Assembly (NCBI GenBank): GCA_009193035.1 | Contig: SWDT01000017.1 | Location: 478,814 to 542,813 of the forward strand | DNA length: 64,000 nt | Reading direction: 5' to 3' | Source: Halicephalobus mephisto | Taxonomy: Eukaryota; Nematoda; Chromadorea; Rhabditida; Panagrolaimidae | Part shown: positions 1 through 11,072 of the stretch, one piece after another | Position numbering within the stretch: position 1 is the first letter of the stretch | Layout: every line of letters begins with the position of its first letter | Made by a program: the position numbers and the translations under genes | Notes under the pieces: model-generated | What the model was told of the DNA's origin: nothing | What the model saw: only the letters and a program-made list of their open reading frames with translations | Databases searched by the model: none

Positions 1-660
1 AAAATCATAAAGACCAAATTTCCTTGTGTCCTCCGATTTCAAAGAAATGTGGAAATTTTATAGTTTTTCGCACATTGTTAATAAAAAATCAAAAATATTT
101 TTTTTCTGGTCTGGTGAATTTTCGGATAATTGAAATTTATATTTTCATAACCACACAACTATGAAAATTAAGAATTTTTTTATAAATTGGTCCTGAGAGG
201 AATTTTTAGAATTTTATAAAAAATAAAAATTTTTAGAATTTCATAAAAAAATAAAAATTCTTAGAATTTTATAAAAAATAAAAATTCTTAGAATTTCATA
301 AAAAAATAAGAATTTTTAGAATTTCATAAAAAAAATAAGAATTTTTAGAATTTTCTAGAATTCTATAATTTTAAAAATTGGAAAATCTTCATGAAATGGT
401 CCTGAGAAGAATTTTGCTTTTATAAAAAGTAAGAATTTTTACAGATTAGTTTCGAGAAGAATTTTCAAAACTTTCTAGAATTTTATTTTTATAAAAATAA
501 ATAATTTTTACAAAATGGTTTTGGTACGACTTTTTGGAATTTTCCAGAAACTTAGAATTTCGATTTTAGATGGTTCCAAGACATCCTTGGAAGCTCTGAA
601 AAAATTTCAAAATAATTCCAGAAATTTTCATTAAATTTTGGAGATTTTAATTAAAAAAAT
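1..660. repeat. AT-rich low-complexity DNA with short degenerate tandem repeats
   Basis: No gene is visible. From about 190 to 360 a unit of about 35 bp (AATTTTTAGAATTTCATAAA and variants) recurs four to five times with small length changes. The rest is A/T runs with no sustained reading frame. Confidence 0.6.
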
Positions 661-689
661 CAAAAATCAAACTTTGACAAAGTGTAAAT

Positions 690-1145
690 ATTCTTGAATT
701 TAAGCCCTTGGCAAAGTGTAAAGATTACTAAATCTAAGCCTTTTCAAAAGTGTAAATATTGCCGAATTTAAACTTTTGGTGAAGTGAACATGTTACTAAA
801 TTTAAACCTTTGGCGAAATGCGAACCAATGCCAAATTATAATTTTTGGCGAAATGTGAATCAATGCCAAATTATAATTTTGGCGAAATGTGAACCAATGC
901 CAAATTATAATTGTTGGCAAAGTGTGAACACTGTCAAATCTAAACTTATGACAAAGTGTGAATATTGCCAAATTATAATTTTTGGCGAAACGTGAGCATT
1001 GCCAAATCTAAACTTTTGGCGAAGTGTGAACCAATGCCAAATCTAAACTTTTGGCGAAGTGTGAACCAATGCCAAATTATAATTTTTGGTGAAATGTGAA
1101 CACTGTCAAATCTAAACTTTTGGCAAAGTGTGAATATTGTCAATT
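690..1145. repeat. Minisatellite array 1 (about 36-40 bp unit)
   Basis: About twelve imperfect head-to-tail copies of a 36-40 bp unit, each carrying TTGGCGAAATGTGAACCAAT followed by GCCAAATTATAATT. GCCAAA and TTTGGC halves face each other in every unit, so each copy can form a small hairpin. Units vary by point changes and by alternation of the TTATAATT and TCTAAACT spacers. The short reading frames inside it are periodic by-products of the repeat. Confidence 0.85.
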
Positions 1146-2399
1146 ACATCGATGTAACAAAAAATATTTTTTCAATAATTGTCTCAACACGAATTTCCAA
1201 ATTTGCTTAAAAATTTGAAATCAGAATTTAAAACCGAGAAATTTGAAGTTTCTAGAATGTTCTAGAACTTTTTATAAAATTCACGAAATGTACAGTATAT
1301 TTTATGAGATTTAGGAAAATTCCAGAAATGTCTAAAGAATTTTAATAAAAATAAAATAAAATAATTTTAAAAATATTTTTTTCAAAAATAGAGAAAATTT
1401 TGCTTTTGGACAACTGGCTTGTTTTTGAATTTGAAGATTTGCAGTTTTAAAAATCATAAACAATAGAGAATTGTAATAAAAATAAAAAAATTCCAAAATT
1501 TCTGTAACAGTCAAAAAGTAATTCAATTTCAATGTTTTTAATTTAAAAAAAAATAAAAATTATTAAAAAAAATAAAATTATTTTAAAAAAATAAAAATTA
1601 CTTTAAAAAAATAAAAATTACTTTAAAAAAATTAAAAAATAAATATATTTATAAAATTGTTTCGACACGAATTTTCAATTTTTACAAAATTCTGGACAGT
1701 TTTGAAATTTTAGAAAAATAAAAAATTTTTTATAATAATTTCGAAATTTTCAAAAATAAAGTTTTCATAAAAATTTTTAAATTTTTAAAAAATAAAAATA
1801 ATTTCGAAATTTTAGAAAAATAAAAAATTTTTTGTAATAATTTCGAAATTTAAAAAGAAATTTTTTATAATAATTTTGGAATTTTCAGAATTTTAGAAAA
1901 CTCTAAAATTTTCGAATTGATTCGATTTTTCATAAATTTTCTAGGTCGATAAAATGAAGAATTTTCAATTTACATTTTTCGGAACGTTTTTAATCCTCGA
2001 TCGGGATCTCCGTTTTCCAAAAAAAGCTATTTCTTCCAGAAGGCCATTAAAATTTGCATATTGAGCCAGAAGGCACAAACGGCCATTCCCGAGAGAAAGA
2101 GCCTAAGGCAAAAAAGATATTAGAGAAATTTTGGGTAAGAAATTCAAGAAATAGGATTATTGACAGTTTTTCAAAGAATTGTGTTCCGTCCGGATTTGGA
2201 GTGAAAATTACGAAATCTGATCTTCCGAAAAGCTCAAAGGACTCCTTCGACTGGAAATCCAAGATTGGATCCACTTTAGGCCAATATGAAAGAGGAAGTA
2301 GATGGATTTTTGGTGTTCACATGATAGTATTACAAAAATTGAAAAAGAAGTTTGAATTTCTCTTATTGACGAAATAGTCACAATATTAAAATTTAAATC
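1146..2399. other. AT-rich intergenic DNA with a possible old exon
   Basis: Mostly A/T homopolymer tracts. The part at about 1985-2330 is more complex and less AT-rich. It holds a stop-free plus-strand frame of about 107 codons, which contains a GTAAG donor-like site near 2133 and an AG near 2162. I do not recognise the peptide and it has no clear ATG. It could be a decayed exon or chance. Confidence 0.3.
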
Positions 2400-2890
2400 T
2401 CTTGGCGAAATGCTCATAACGCCAAAAATTATTTAATGGCAAATTGGTTACAATGCCGAAAATGATCTCTTGGCAAATTGGTTACAATGCCAAAAATTAT
2501 CTTTTGGCGAAATGCTCATAATGCCAAAATTTATCTCTTGGCAAAGTGTCCATAATGCCAAAAATGACCTCTTGGCAAAGTGTTTACAATGCCAAAAATT
2601 ATCTCTTGGCAAATTGATTACAATGCCAAAATTTATCTCTTGGCAAAATGTCCATAATGCCAAAAATGACCTCTTGGCAAAGTGTCAATAACGCCAAAAA
2701 TTATCTCTTGGCAAATTAGTTATAATGCCAAAATTTATCTCTTGGCAAAATGCTCAAAATGCCAAAGTGTAAATTTTTGATCAGATGTTTACCCTCCTAA
2801 AATTTAATTTTTTATTAGATGTTCACAATGGCAAAATTTAATTTTTGGCAAATTGTTTACGACACCAAAGTCTAATTTTCTGACCAAATG
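2400..2890. repeat. Minisatellite array 2, related to array 1
   Basis: About ten to twelve copies of a 34-38 bp unit built on ATGCCAAAAATTATCTCTTG followed by GCAAA. The TTGGC/GCCAA opposed halves and general layout match the array at 690-1145, but the spacers differ (TTATCTC instead of TTATAAT). The last units, after about 2760, decay. The two arrays lie about 1.25 kb apart, which suggests one ancestral repeat that expanded twice. Confidence 0.85.
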
Positions 2891-3650
2891 TTCCACTTAA
2901 TTTAATAAAAATGATGACATATTTTTTTAAAAACAAATGTAATTATAAATAAGGAAGTAGGATTAAACAGTGGATTAATTTATTTAAAAATTGTTTTTTA
3001 TTAAAAAATTTAAAAAATTCAGTATTCAGTTACGTCAAAATTAGGAGTTGAAGTTGTGTAAAAAAATCGGACTTTTCGTGCTGAGACAATGTTTGTGAAT
3101 TTTTCTAATTTAAAAATTTGTTTTAATTAAATCGGTAAAATTTTATTCGATTTTTTTCCTATAAAATTATAATTCGCAAATCTTCGCACGAAAATTCCAA
3201 ACTTCGACCTCGAATTCTGGTCATCAACTTTGGTCAAACGGATTTCAGGATCGGATCAGTGTCCAAGAAATCCAGATATCAAGTCCAAACTACCAATTTA
3301 ACTAAAACTGATTTTTTTAATAAAGAAATTTGCAAATTTCGTCTTAGTACGAAAAGTTTGAATTTTAATTCCGAATTTTGATCGTCGACTTTGACAAAGC
3401 GAACTACAGTACTTTGATTATTTAAAAATCTTTGACGTAATAAAAAACTTCGGAAAAAACAGTCATTAAGCATCTAGTTTTAAAATCGGTCCCATTTTGA
3501 ATTCTTATGGCAAAATTCCGAATTCTAACTGCGTAAACAGGGAAATGGGGTCAGATGATGACTCCAGTCAAATCAAACCAAACTTCATTTAAGAATCTAA
3601 TGCGGATTCAGTAATTACACGCACAAAAAGGGTGAATTAAAACAGATCTA
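2891..3650. other. Intergenic, no feature seen
   Basis: AT-rich sequence with no convincing reading frame, tRNA or repeat on either strand. Confidence 0.5.
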
Positions 3651-4335
3651 ATGCGTCAAATACATTATTTAATATACTGGTATATTGAATATGGTACATC
3701 GATGTTATACTTAATATACCAGTACACTAAATACAATGTGTCTGAAAAATAAGAGCTGTTTTAACGTATTCATATGTTGAATACAATGCGCCGATATCAA
3801 CTTAATATATCGAATAAACTAAAGCCGTTTTAAAGTATTCATACATTAAATAGAATACATCTGATATTGTACTCAATATATTGATACATTGAATACAATG
3901 CATCTGATATTGTACTCAATATATCGATATATTGAATAGAATACATCTGATATTGTGTTCAATATATTGATACATTGAATACAATGCATCTGATATTGTA
4001 CTCAATATATCGATATGTTGAATATAATGCACTGATATTGTACTCAATATATTGATACATTGAATAGAATGTATCTGATATTGTACTCAATATATCGATA
4101 TGTTGAATATAATGCATCTGATACCTCAGAACTGTTTTAATGTATTGATACATTGAATATAATATCGGTGTATTATATTCGACTTGTCAGCACATTAAAT
4201 ACAACGCATTGGTATCAACTTAATCCATAGATTCATTGAATACAATGCATCGATATCAACTTAACGTATCGATACATAAAATATAATTTATCCTATACAT
4301 CAGAATCTTTTCAATATATCCATAGCTCTATACTC
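3650..4335. repeat. Satellite array of TTGATACATTGAATACAATG type
   Basis: Roughly a dozen units of about 50-60 bp, built from TCGATATATTGAATACAATG and GCATCTGATATTGTACTCAA. They are best conserved at 3840-4130 and more divergent on either side. Many sub-words are palindromic (ATCGAT, TATCGATA). A related array lies at about 29675-30005. Confidence 0.8.
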
Positions 4336-5660
4336 TACACCCATTTTTATATGTATATCTTGGTAGTTTTTGCTTCGTCAAAAAGCTTGAAAAATAATAA
4401 ACAAATTACATAATCTTAAAAGTTCTGTTATTTTTGATTTTCAGAACGAAAGTTGAAATTTCAACCACGTAAACAAACATGATCAGATGTCGGATTTCGT
4501 TAATTCGAAATCGTTTTACTATATATGGAATTTTATACAAATTCGAAAATTTGAAATCTCGACAACTTTGAATATAGTAAAGAATTTCAAAGTTAAAAAA
4601 ATTATTTATATGATTTTAAAATCGAATTTGTTCTAGACTTTTACAAAGAAATTTGAAATTCCATTTGTTTAAATAAATACGGTCGGATAATGAAAGTTAT
4701 ATTTGATAAAAAATTAAAATCCTTATGATTTGGGATGTAATAAAGAACTTCAAAAATAATTAACTATATCGCATCAAAATCGATCTTATTCTGGGTTCTT
4801 ACGACGAAAGTTGGCATTTCAATTGCGTAAACAAGAAAATAAAGTTAGTGAATTTAGTTGATTGAAAGTTGTAGTATTTATTTAGAAATTTAATGCAGAT
4901 TCAAAAATTCGGCGTTTTTATAGTTTTTAGTACATTCAAAAAAATTTCAAAATTAACTATATAATCTCAAAATTGACCTTGTTCTAGAGTCCTACAACGA
5001 AATCCCGAATTTCAGATTCTAGTCAGACATCTTAGACCCGGATTTTCAGAATTTCAGAAAACAGTCATTCTGTTTGTTTTCGGGCCAGTCATTCCAGTTC
5101 GGCATATATCCCAAGAACAATGAATTTTTAATCAAATTCAATCAATTTTAAATGCCGACAAAGTTTTTTCAAAAGAAAATAAAACAACTTATTTTGTCGG
5201 TCATTCTGGAATTTCAAGTTCGCTTTTGTCCAGAAAAACACGACGAAAGCAAAAATAAATTAACAGCCCCAATTTTTGTTTCCCCTCCGGCAAGGAAATG
5301 AAAATAACAGAAGACTGGGTCCAGTTGAGGAATATAAATCTTATGTTACATTCATTTTCGGATATTTATGGACGAAAACGTACTAAATGGCAAAAAAAAT
5401 GAAAAATTCGATATTAAAAATTTTTATAAAATGTCCCAGAATCCAATACTGACCAGTTTGGGTTTTGACTGGTCATGTGTCAAGTAAGTCAAGAGGATTC
5501 TTCGCGCAATTACGAATTTACTCTTCCTTAATTCAATTACTTTTTTGAAACAACTTGACTGAATGAAAGGGTCACTAAACTTGTGGTTCAAGAATTAAGC
5601 ATTAGTCGCGATGGAATAACTGTCGGAAAACTAGATCTGGCCTCATCTAGTCCGAAACTA
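4336..5660. other. Intergenic, no feature seen
   Basis: AT-rich unique-looking sequence. No exon with splice sites and no recognisable peptide on either strand. Confidence 0.5.
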
Positions 5661-5677
5661 ATATGGAAGGAAAAATA

Positions 5678-5737
5678 TCTCTCGGCAGGCATCGTCTTGC
5701 TATCCGGGCAAGTGCTTTTCTCTTAAGCTACGAGAGC
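5678..5737 (-). ncRNA. tRNA-like structure lacking a T arm
   Basis: On the minus strand these 60 nt fold into three tRNA-like helices. The acceptor CTCTCG/CGAGAG pairs 6 of 7. TA is followed by a D stem GCTT/AAGC with a 7-nt loop. A perfect 5-bp anticodon stem CTTGC/GCAAG has the 7-nt loop CCGGATA. An 11-nt linker stands where the T arm should be. Length and layout resemble nematode mitochondrial tRNAs, but the sequence is GC-richer than those and loop position 33 is C, not T. Flanking GGAAAA and TTTTCC can extend the stem, so it may instead be part of a larger structured element or SINE remnant. Confidence 0.35.
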
Positions 5738-6027
5738 GACCTTTTCCATTCCATTCATGGAAGCAGAATCGTTTCTCCTGAACGATCGCTCCTTTCTCGC
5801 TACGCTTAATGTCGTGACAATAACTACTTGAAACATGTCTTCCAGATGAAGGCCAAAAAATGTCCAATAAAAACACATTAGTTTCAAAGCGATGTTTAAA
5901 AAGATATTAATCAAGTTTGGTCTTGACACGAAAAATGCTCAATTTATTTCATAGTTACAGAATTGTAGATTTTCCGAAATTTTTAATTTTCGAATTCGGA
6001 CTAGTTCGAAATCGACAGCTCTGGTCA

Positions 6028-6190
6028 AGACCACAAAAAAGTGTAACTTTTGGCACAGTAACAAATGCAAATCGTCACTATTATTTTTTACTTTTCGTTA
6101 CAAATTTTAAATATTCATGAAAAATATCACGATTGTGCCACATTTCGCAATTATTAATGGACTAAAATTTACGTTTTTTGTCTGTATTAT
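6028..6190. mobile_element. MITE-like palindromic element, family B copy 1
   Basis: About 160 bp with imperfect inverted ends (ACAAAAAAGTGTAACTTTTG on the left, ATTTACGTTTTTTGT on the right) and inner facing halves AATCGTCA and ATCACGATT. The copy at 28203-28360 has the same order of motifs and better ends. It is non-autonomous, with no transposase. Confidence 0.55.
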
Positions 6191-6525
6191 TTGAAATATA
6201 ACTTCAAAAATGAAAACAAAAAAAATGCCGAATAAAAAATGCCTGTTCTAACACGAATGATGTTTATTTTTCGATTATGGACTTGGTTAATGACTGTTTG
6301 AAGATAAAGCTTCAATTACTTTTATAAAAAACCACCAAATCAGATGCATCTATGCCTCTGGCAATATTAATTAAAAATGATTAAATTCTACAAAATATTG
6401 ATTTTTAAAAAGCTATTAAAAAACCACAAATATATCATAAAAATTGGAAATAGGAACTTTACTAATAAAGGTTTAATTATATGAGGTCATTTTTCAAAAT
6501 GGGTCCATAAAAATCAATTTAATCC

Positions 6526-6671
6526 TTAAGGTGTCAAATTCGTCGAGACAACTGCCAACCAGACACGATCGATTCCAGCACAGCCTGCTGTCCACTCGCA
6601 AGGGCAATCAACTGAATAATCCGCATTTCCCAGATCTTGAGAAATAACGCAACCGTGACCACTTTAGTCTT
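6526..6671 (-). pseudogene. Isolated cysteine-rich coding remnant
   Basis: A GC-richer island in AT-rich DNA. On the minus strand it gives about 45 codons containing GHGCVISQDLG and DCPCEW and ending WLAVVSTNLTP plus a stop. It is preceded by an AAAG that could be a splice acceptor. No start codon or partner exon was found. I do not recognise the family. The base composition suggests that it was once, or still is, a terminal exon. Confidence 0.3.
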
Positions 6672-7102
6672 TCCGTCCTTAGTTTATTCAATATTCATAA
6701 GATTTCCAAAAACAATATTATTTACTTTTTTATGGTTTTTTGAGTTGATCATTCACATTTACTTACAAAAATCGAGTTTAAAATCTCGAAAGTCAAAATA
6801 ATCAGTACCGAGTTCAATAGTAAAATTGACATTGAAATTTAAATTCAATTTTCGTACAAGAATTTAATAAGCCAGTCTGCTTGAATATTGTAAACAAACT
6901 GCAGATTTTGCTCCGATTTTGATGTTTATCGCTTTAGACTTCAATACAGGTATTTTATTTTTCCAAAATTAAAGCATTATTAAAATGCCAAAAGTCGGAG
7001 AAACTTTTTTCTAAATCCATGTCCTTTATCTAACTTTATCTGCGATAACCTGTATTTTTCGACCTTCGAAAACTGCACAAATTTACTGTAATAATTGAGG
7101 GA

Positions 7103-7462
7103 TAAAGAAATCTTAGCTTCGATAGTACAACGGTAGTATGCGTGATTGCAAAGTTACGAGACTCGGGTTGGATTCCCGACCGAAGACTGCAGATACAGGC
7201 CTTGCCAGCCGCAATCTGACTACAAACGACTAAGACGCACTCATCAAAGAAAGAAGCGAGGTCAGAAGGACCAAAAAGATGATTCTAATGAGAGGAAGAA
7301 TTCCCTGAAGATGATCTTAGTAAGAGGAAGAATTCTCTGAAGATGATCAGAAAGGCTGAGATGCGCGAACAATAGAGGAATCCAAGCTTGAGTATATAAT
7401 GTTGTAAATCCTATATTGTAATTGCTGTGAAAACGTTCGATAAAGTGCTAAAGAAATCTTAG
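7103..7462 (+). mobile_element. tRNA-derived SINE with 14-bp target-site duplication
   Basis: The 14-bp word TAAAGAAATCTTAG occurs perfectly at 7103-7116 and 7449-7462 and flanks about 332 bp. The insert starts with a tRNA-like head (7116-7187). An unrelated body follows, containing a twice-repeated unit of about 36 bp (AGAGGAAGAATTCCCTGAAG type) at about 7273-7350, and then an AT-rich tail. A pol III head plus a target-site duplication is the layout of a SINE. There is no long poly-A tail. Perfect duplications suggest a fairly recent insertion. Confidence 0.65.
7116..7187 (+). tRNA. tRNA-like head of the SINE (pseudo-tRNA)
   Basis: The A-box-like TAGTACAACGG matches the consensus at every fixed position. 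The B-box-like GGTTGGATTCC has one mismatch. The D stem (GTAC/GTAT) and T stem (TCGGG/CCCGA) pair fully, and the acceptor pairs in 5 of 7 positions. The anticodon arm pairs only as a 6-bp stem with a 6-nt loop TGCAAA, one base short of a canonical loop. It is probably not a working tRNA. Confidence 0.55.
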
Positions 7463-8102
7463 TCATTAAGTTTATCCACTGATTCATTGCTTTCTTTGAT
7501 CATAAGTATTTTGATAAACATCGTCATCAGAAATCGGCTCTAACTATTGAGCAAAAAGTAATGTGAATATGTCTCGTGTTTGATATGTTGGTACACATTA
7601 CAATGTTATAAAAATTAAAAGTAACATATAGAATGTTTTTAGAAATTGAATTAGAGGTGTTTGAAATAGAATTACATATGGCGCATGGGATAATAAGCAA
7701 AAATTGAAATTAAAAAGTCATAAGATCAGTCATAATTTATGACTTTATAGATTAAATAGAGTAATATTAGATTTATTAACTTTTTAAACTAATAAACTAT
7801 TTTAGATTCCCTATCTTGCAATCCAAAGATCGAAATTATCAAATAATTTCTTTGATTAATCACAGCAATAAATGTCCACATAACTAATGTTCATTCTGAA
7901 CAATAAACTTCAAAGTTGAACTTTTTCAGTAAAATATGAATTTTACTATCTTTCATCTCCTGTGAAGAATCATATATGAAAATAAATGAAACAAATGAAA
8001 ATACATACATCATATTAACTGTACTTCTTCTTCATGTGAGAGTATTAGCAATCAACAATCCAATTTTCTTCGTCATAATAGACTATATTATTTAGTTGTG
8101 GT

Positions 8103-8650
8103 ACTAATAACGACACCAATGAAGAACAAGCAATGATTTCGATAGGACTAGTCCAAGACCATACCTACAGTATTAATGGTCTTCAAACTGTTCAATGACT
8201 AAGTGGAGATATTGTCCTTTTCCGAATCAGAAATCCTTGGGACGAAGAAACTTAGGGAGTTCGGAGTGGCAATATCCTTAAATGGGATTGCATTTCTTCA
8301 GAACAACTTAAGAAGATAATGTTTGCTCAATGAAATGACAGAAAATTTTGGATGTCACTCGATGACCTCCATATTCACTTTGAGCGATTTGAAAACTGCA
8401 ATTTTGGCTCTGAAGTTATGAACGAGAATCATGGAGTAATTGGAGCTGATGAACCACAAAATATTTCTACTTAGATAAACTATCAGATAGGTGGAATTGG
8501 AATTTTAAAGACGGAATGATTGGGAATTCCGAGATAATATTGATACATTTCTTAATAATTCAAAATACAGTATGTGTTTCACTATCAGGGATGAGACTGC
8601 AGAAAGTGATCTCATCTACATTTTAGCCTTACTCAATCATCTGTTATACC
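8103..8650 (+). pseudogene. Decayed calpain (cysteine protease) fragment
   Basis: One plus-strand frame reads, with interruptions, like the end of the calpain protease core and the start of the C2-like domain. GLVQDHTYSI holds the catalytic-His region. SGDIVLFRIRNPW holds the catalytic Asn in the conserved RNPW. These are followed by KFWMSLDDLHIHFERFENCN, the typical FW(M)S-domain segment. In-frame stops lie at about 8196 and 8248, with a further one after FRTT-equivalent sequence near 8314. The homology shifts frame after about 8470, where NSKYSMCFTIRDET is readable. The part with the catalytic Cys is absent. Intact calpains exceed 600 residues, so this is a relic. Confidence 0.7.
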
Positions 8651-8845
8651 AAATCTAACAAATCACTTTTTCATCGCATTACATTGTGTTTGTACATCTA
8701 ATACAGTTCTGGAATAAAATTATCGTAAAAATAAACCTATAAAACTTTAGACAATTTAAATTTTGTAGGTGAATTCTAAAGTAAAATTTACTTTTTGAAT
8801 AACTGAGTTTCTTTTGTTCAAATTTCTTTCATCTGTAATTTTTTA

Positions 8846-9025
8846 AAAGGAACTGCAGTCATTAACGTCATGCTAAATCTATACGAACGCGGAACATTTC
8901 AAATGTATTGATTACAAAATAGGAAACAAAAATAAGAAAAGAAACAATCAAATATCATATGACTAATTTTTCGAAACACATTATGTGCCGGAAATCAGTT
9001 TTAAGACTGGTTTTAGGTAACTTAT
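8846..9025 (+). promoter_or_regulatory. Shared upstream block of the Src-like family, copy 1
   Basis: It starts GAACTGCAGTCATTAACGTC and ends with a GCCGGAAATCAGTTTTAAGA stretch. The same order of words recurs at 16664-16820 and 25747-25930, each time about 506-519 bp before the ATG of a Src-like gene. It may be a conserved regulatory segment or simply a trace of segmental duplication. Confidence 0.5.
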
Positions 9026-9324
9026 TGAACTAGAGACAAATATTCAATAGATCAAATGCGAATTAGTAAACTATGTCTTTAGTATATTATTACTTTTTCA
9101 ATATTGATTGAATGAATCACGCATTTTAACTTCAAGGCTATTTGATAACAAATTAGTGAGCCCAGTTGATACTTGTTTCTGATCGAAATAATTACTTGCA
9201 TTTCTCATTAATTTCGTAATTAAATTTTCGAGTTTTCTGTTAATTTCCCATCACTATTGATTTGCGGAAGAATAACGATATAGCGTGAGATTTTCGATTT
9301 AGCTTGGCTCTAGTTATTGTTCAA

Positions 9325-9333
9325 TATATAAAG
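9325..9333 (+). promoter_or_regulatory. TATA box of the first Src-like kinase
   Basis: TATATAAAG lies 24-32 bp before the ATG at 9357. The implied leader would be only a few bases, so the start site or a further upstream promoter remains uncertain. Confidence 0.45.
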
Positions 9334-9356
9334 TTTACCCTTTAAGATCGAGTATC

Positions 9357-11072
9357 ATGGGTAACTGTTTAAGTGCCCTGGCAGAGGAAAAGGAATCCAT
9401 GATTAACCCGAATCAATCAGACATGCCATCGACATTGCTATCAATTCAATCATCAAACCGACAAAGTCGTTCAAACACCAGACAGTATCCTTCGTTATCA
9501 CCAAGCATTAGCAGTGCCCAAAATGGATATCTTCCAGGCCAGGAACAATCACAGAATATATATTTAATTGCTGTTCGATCTTATAAATCATCTCTGGGGA
9601 ATTTTGACATTAAAGTAGGAGAAATTATGAACTTGATCCATGAAAGGAATTCGGACTGGTATGTCAGGAAGGTTCAAGGTGGAACAACGGGGTATATACC
9701 AAAGGATCATGTTGATATATTTAGTGTGTCTGAATCAAAAGAGTAAAATTTCATTTGAATTAATTTTTTTATTTTATCCTTTCAGCTGGTTTATCGGCAA
9801 AATACCTCATTTAGAAGCAGCACGTCTTGTGCACAGAGAAGGTTTACCTGAAGGAACTTTCCTGATACGGGAACGAGAAGATGCATCGAAGCCATATGAT
9901 CTGACTATAAAGACCGATGATGGAGTGAAACATTATAAGATCACAAAAAATGCTAATGATGAATTTTTTATTGAATCAAGGCTTCCATTTCAGTCATTAC
10001 AGAAGCTCATTGATTACTACACCAAAAACAAAGGTCAATTACACTGCAAGTTGACGTTTCCTGTTTTAAAGATTCCTCCATCTACAATGGGATCAAACTC
10101 AGGACCTATGGACGATTGGGAAATACCCAGGAATCAGCTGGAACTGAAGATGATGGAGGAAAATAAACTTGGCGAGGGACATTACGGAAAAGTATACAAA
10201 GATAAGTTACGAGGGAGACGAAATGTCGCAGTGAAAATAATGAATCCAAACACAATATCTCCTACAAATTTTCTCAGGTGAGATTAGATTAATTTACTTC
10301 TACTTTTTATTTTTTCAGAGAATCTGAGATAATGAAAAAATTGGATCATCCCCATCTCGTGCAACTCTATGGAGTTTGCAAAATGGAAAGTTCGTTCTGT
10401 ATTGTTATGGAGTATTTGGAGAATGGTTCTCTTCTTGAGTACCTCAAAAAAAAGGATAACCAGATAACCGAGGAAGCGATGATTAGTGTGTGTGCTCAGG
10501 TTGCCAATGGAATGAGGTATCTAGAAAGACAGAAGCTAGTTCATCGAGATCTTGCTGCCAGAAATGTACTAATCAGTACAAAAAGTAGAGGAGTCTTAAC
10601 TGTCAAAGTGGCAGATTTCGGTTTGGCACGGGAACTGAAGAATGGAGAATCATATGATGCCCTAACAGTATTTGGTTTTCCGATACAATGGACAGCGCCT
10701 GAAGCTCTTGACTCTCTCAAATTTACAATTAAATCAGATGTGTGGAGTTTCGGAGTATTAGTGTGGGAGATATTCAGTCGCGGCGGAACTCCCTATAAAG
10801 GTACGCTTATTTACTTTCGATTTATGAAATAATTACTGGTGATTTTTTAAGGAATTAATAATTCTGAAATTTTCTGCTATCTTAATCAAGGAAATAGAAT
10901 GGGTAAACCTGAAGCATGTCCAGAACAGATATATAACAATGTTATTCGGAATTGTTGGGATGTAAACGCAAAGGAAAGACCGACGTTTGCTCTTTTATTC
11001 TCCTACTTGGATGCTTACTGCCCTACTAATGACGGATACGAAATTCCTATAGCATTAGTCCATCCAATATGA
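9357..11072 (+). CDS. Src-family non-receptor tyrosine kinase, paralogue 1
   Basis: Four exons: 9357-9742, 9786-10277, 10319-10800 and 10852-11072, with introns of 43, 41 and 51 nt. MGNCLSAL gives an N-terminal Gly and Cys for myristoylation/palmitoylation. A Ser-rich linker leads to an SH3 domain (from about residue 62), then an SH2 domain (WFIGKIP; phosphotyrosine-binding FLIRER) and a kinase domain. The kinase shows the Gly loop GEGHYGKVY, catalytic Lys in VAVKIM, HRDLAARN, DFGLAR and activation-loop Tyr in GESYDA. The tail Tyr in NDGYEIP sits where the inhibitory Tyr of Src lies. All catalytic residues are present, so an active, membrane-tethered kinase is expected. The activation segment (LTVFGFPIQW) differs from the usual Src sequence. 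Exon borders match the paralogue at 26266. Confidence 0.93.

Noticed and set aside
810..995. Overlapping open frames on both strands in the minisatellite
   Set aside because: They follow the repeat period exactly and give periodic peptides; no start context or splice sites.
2448..2691. Open frames on both strands in the second minisatellite
   Set aside because: Same reason: repeat-driven and without family resemblance.
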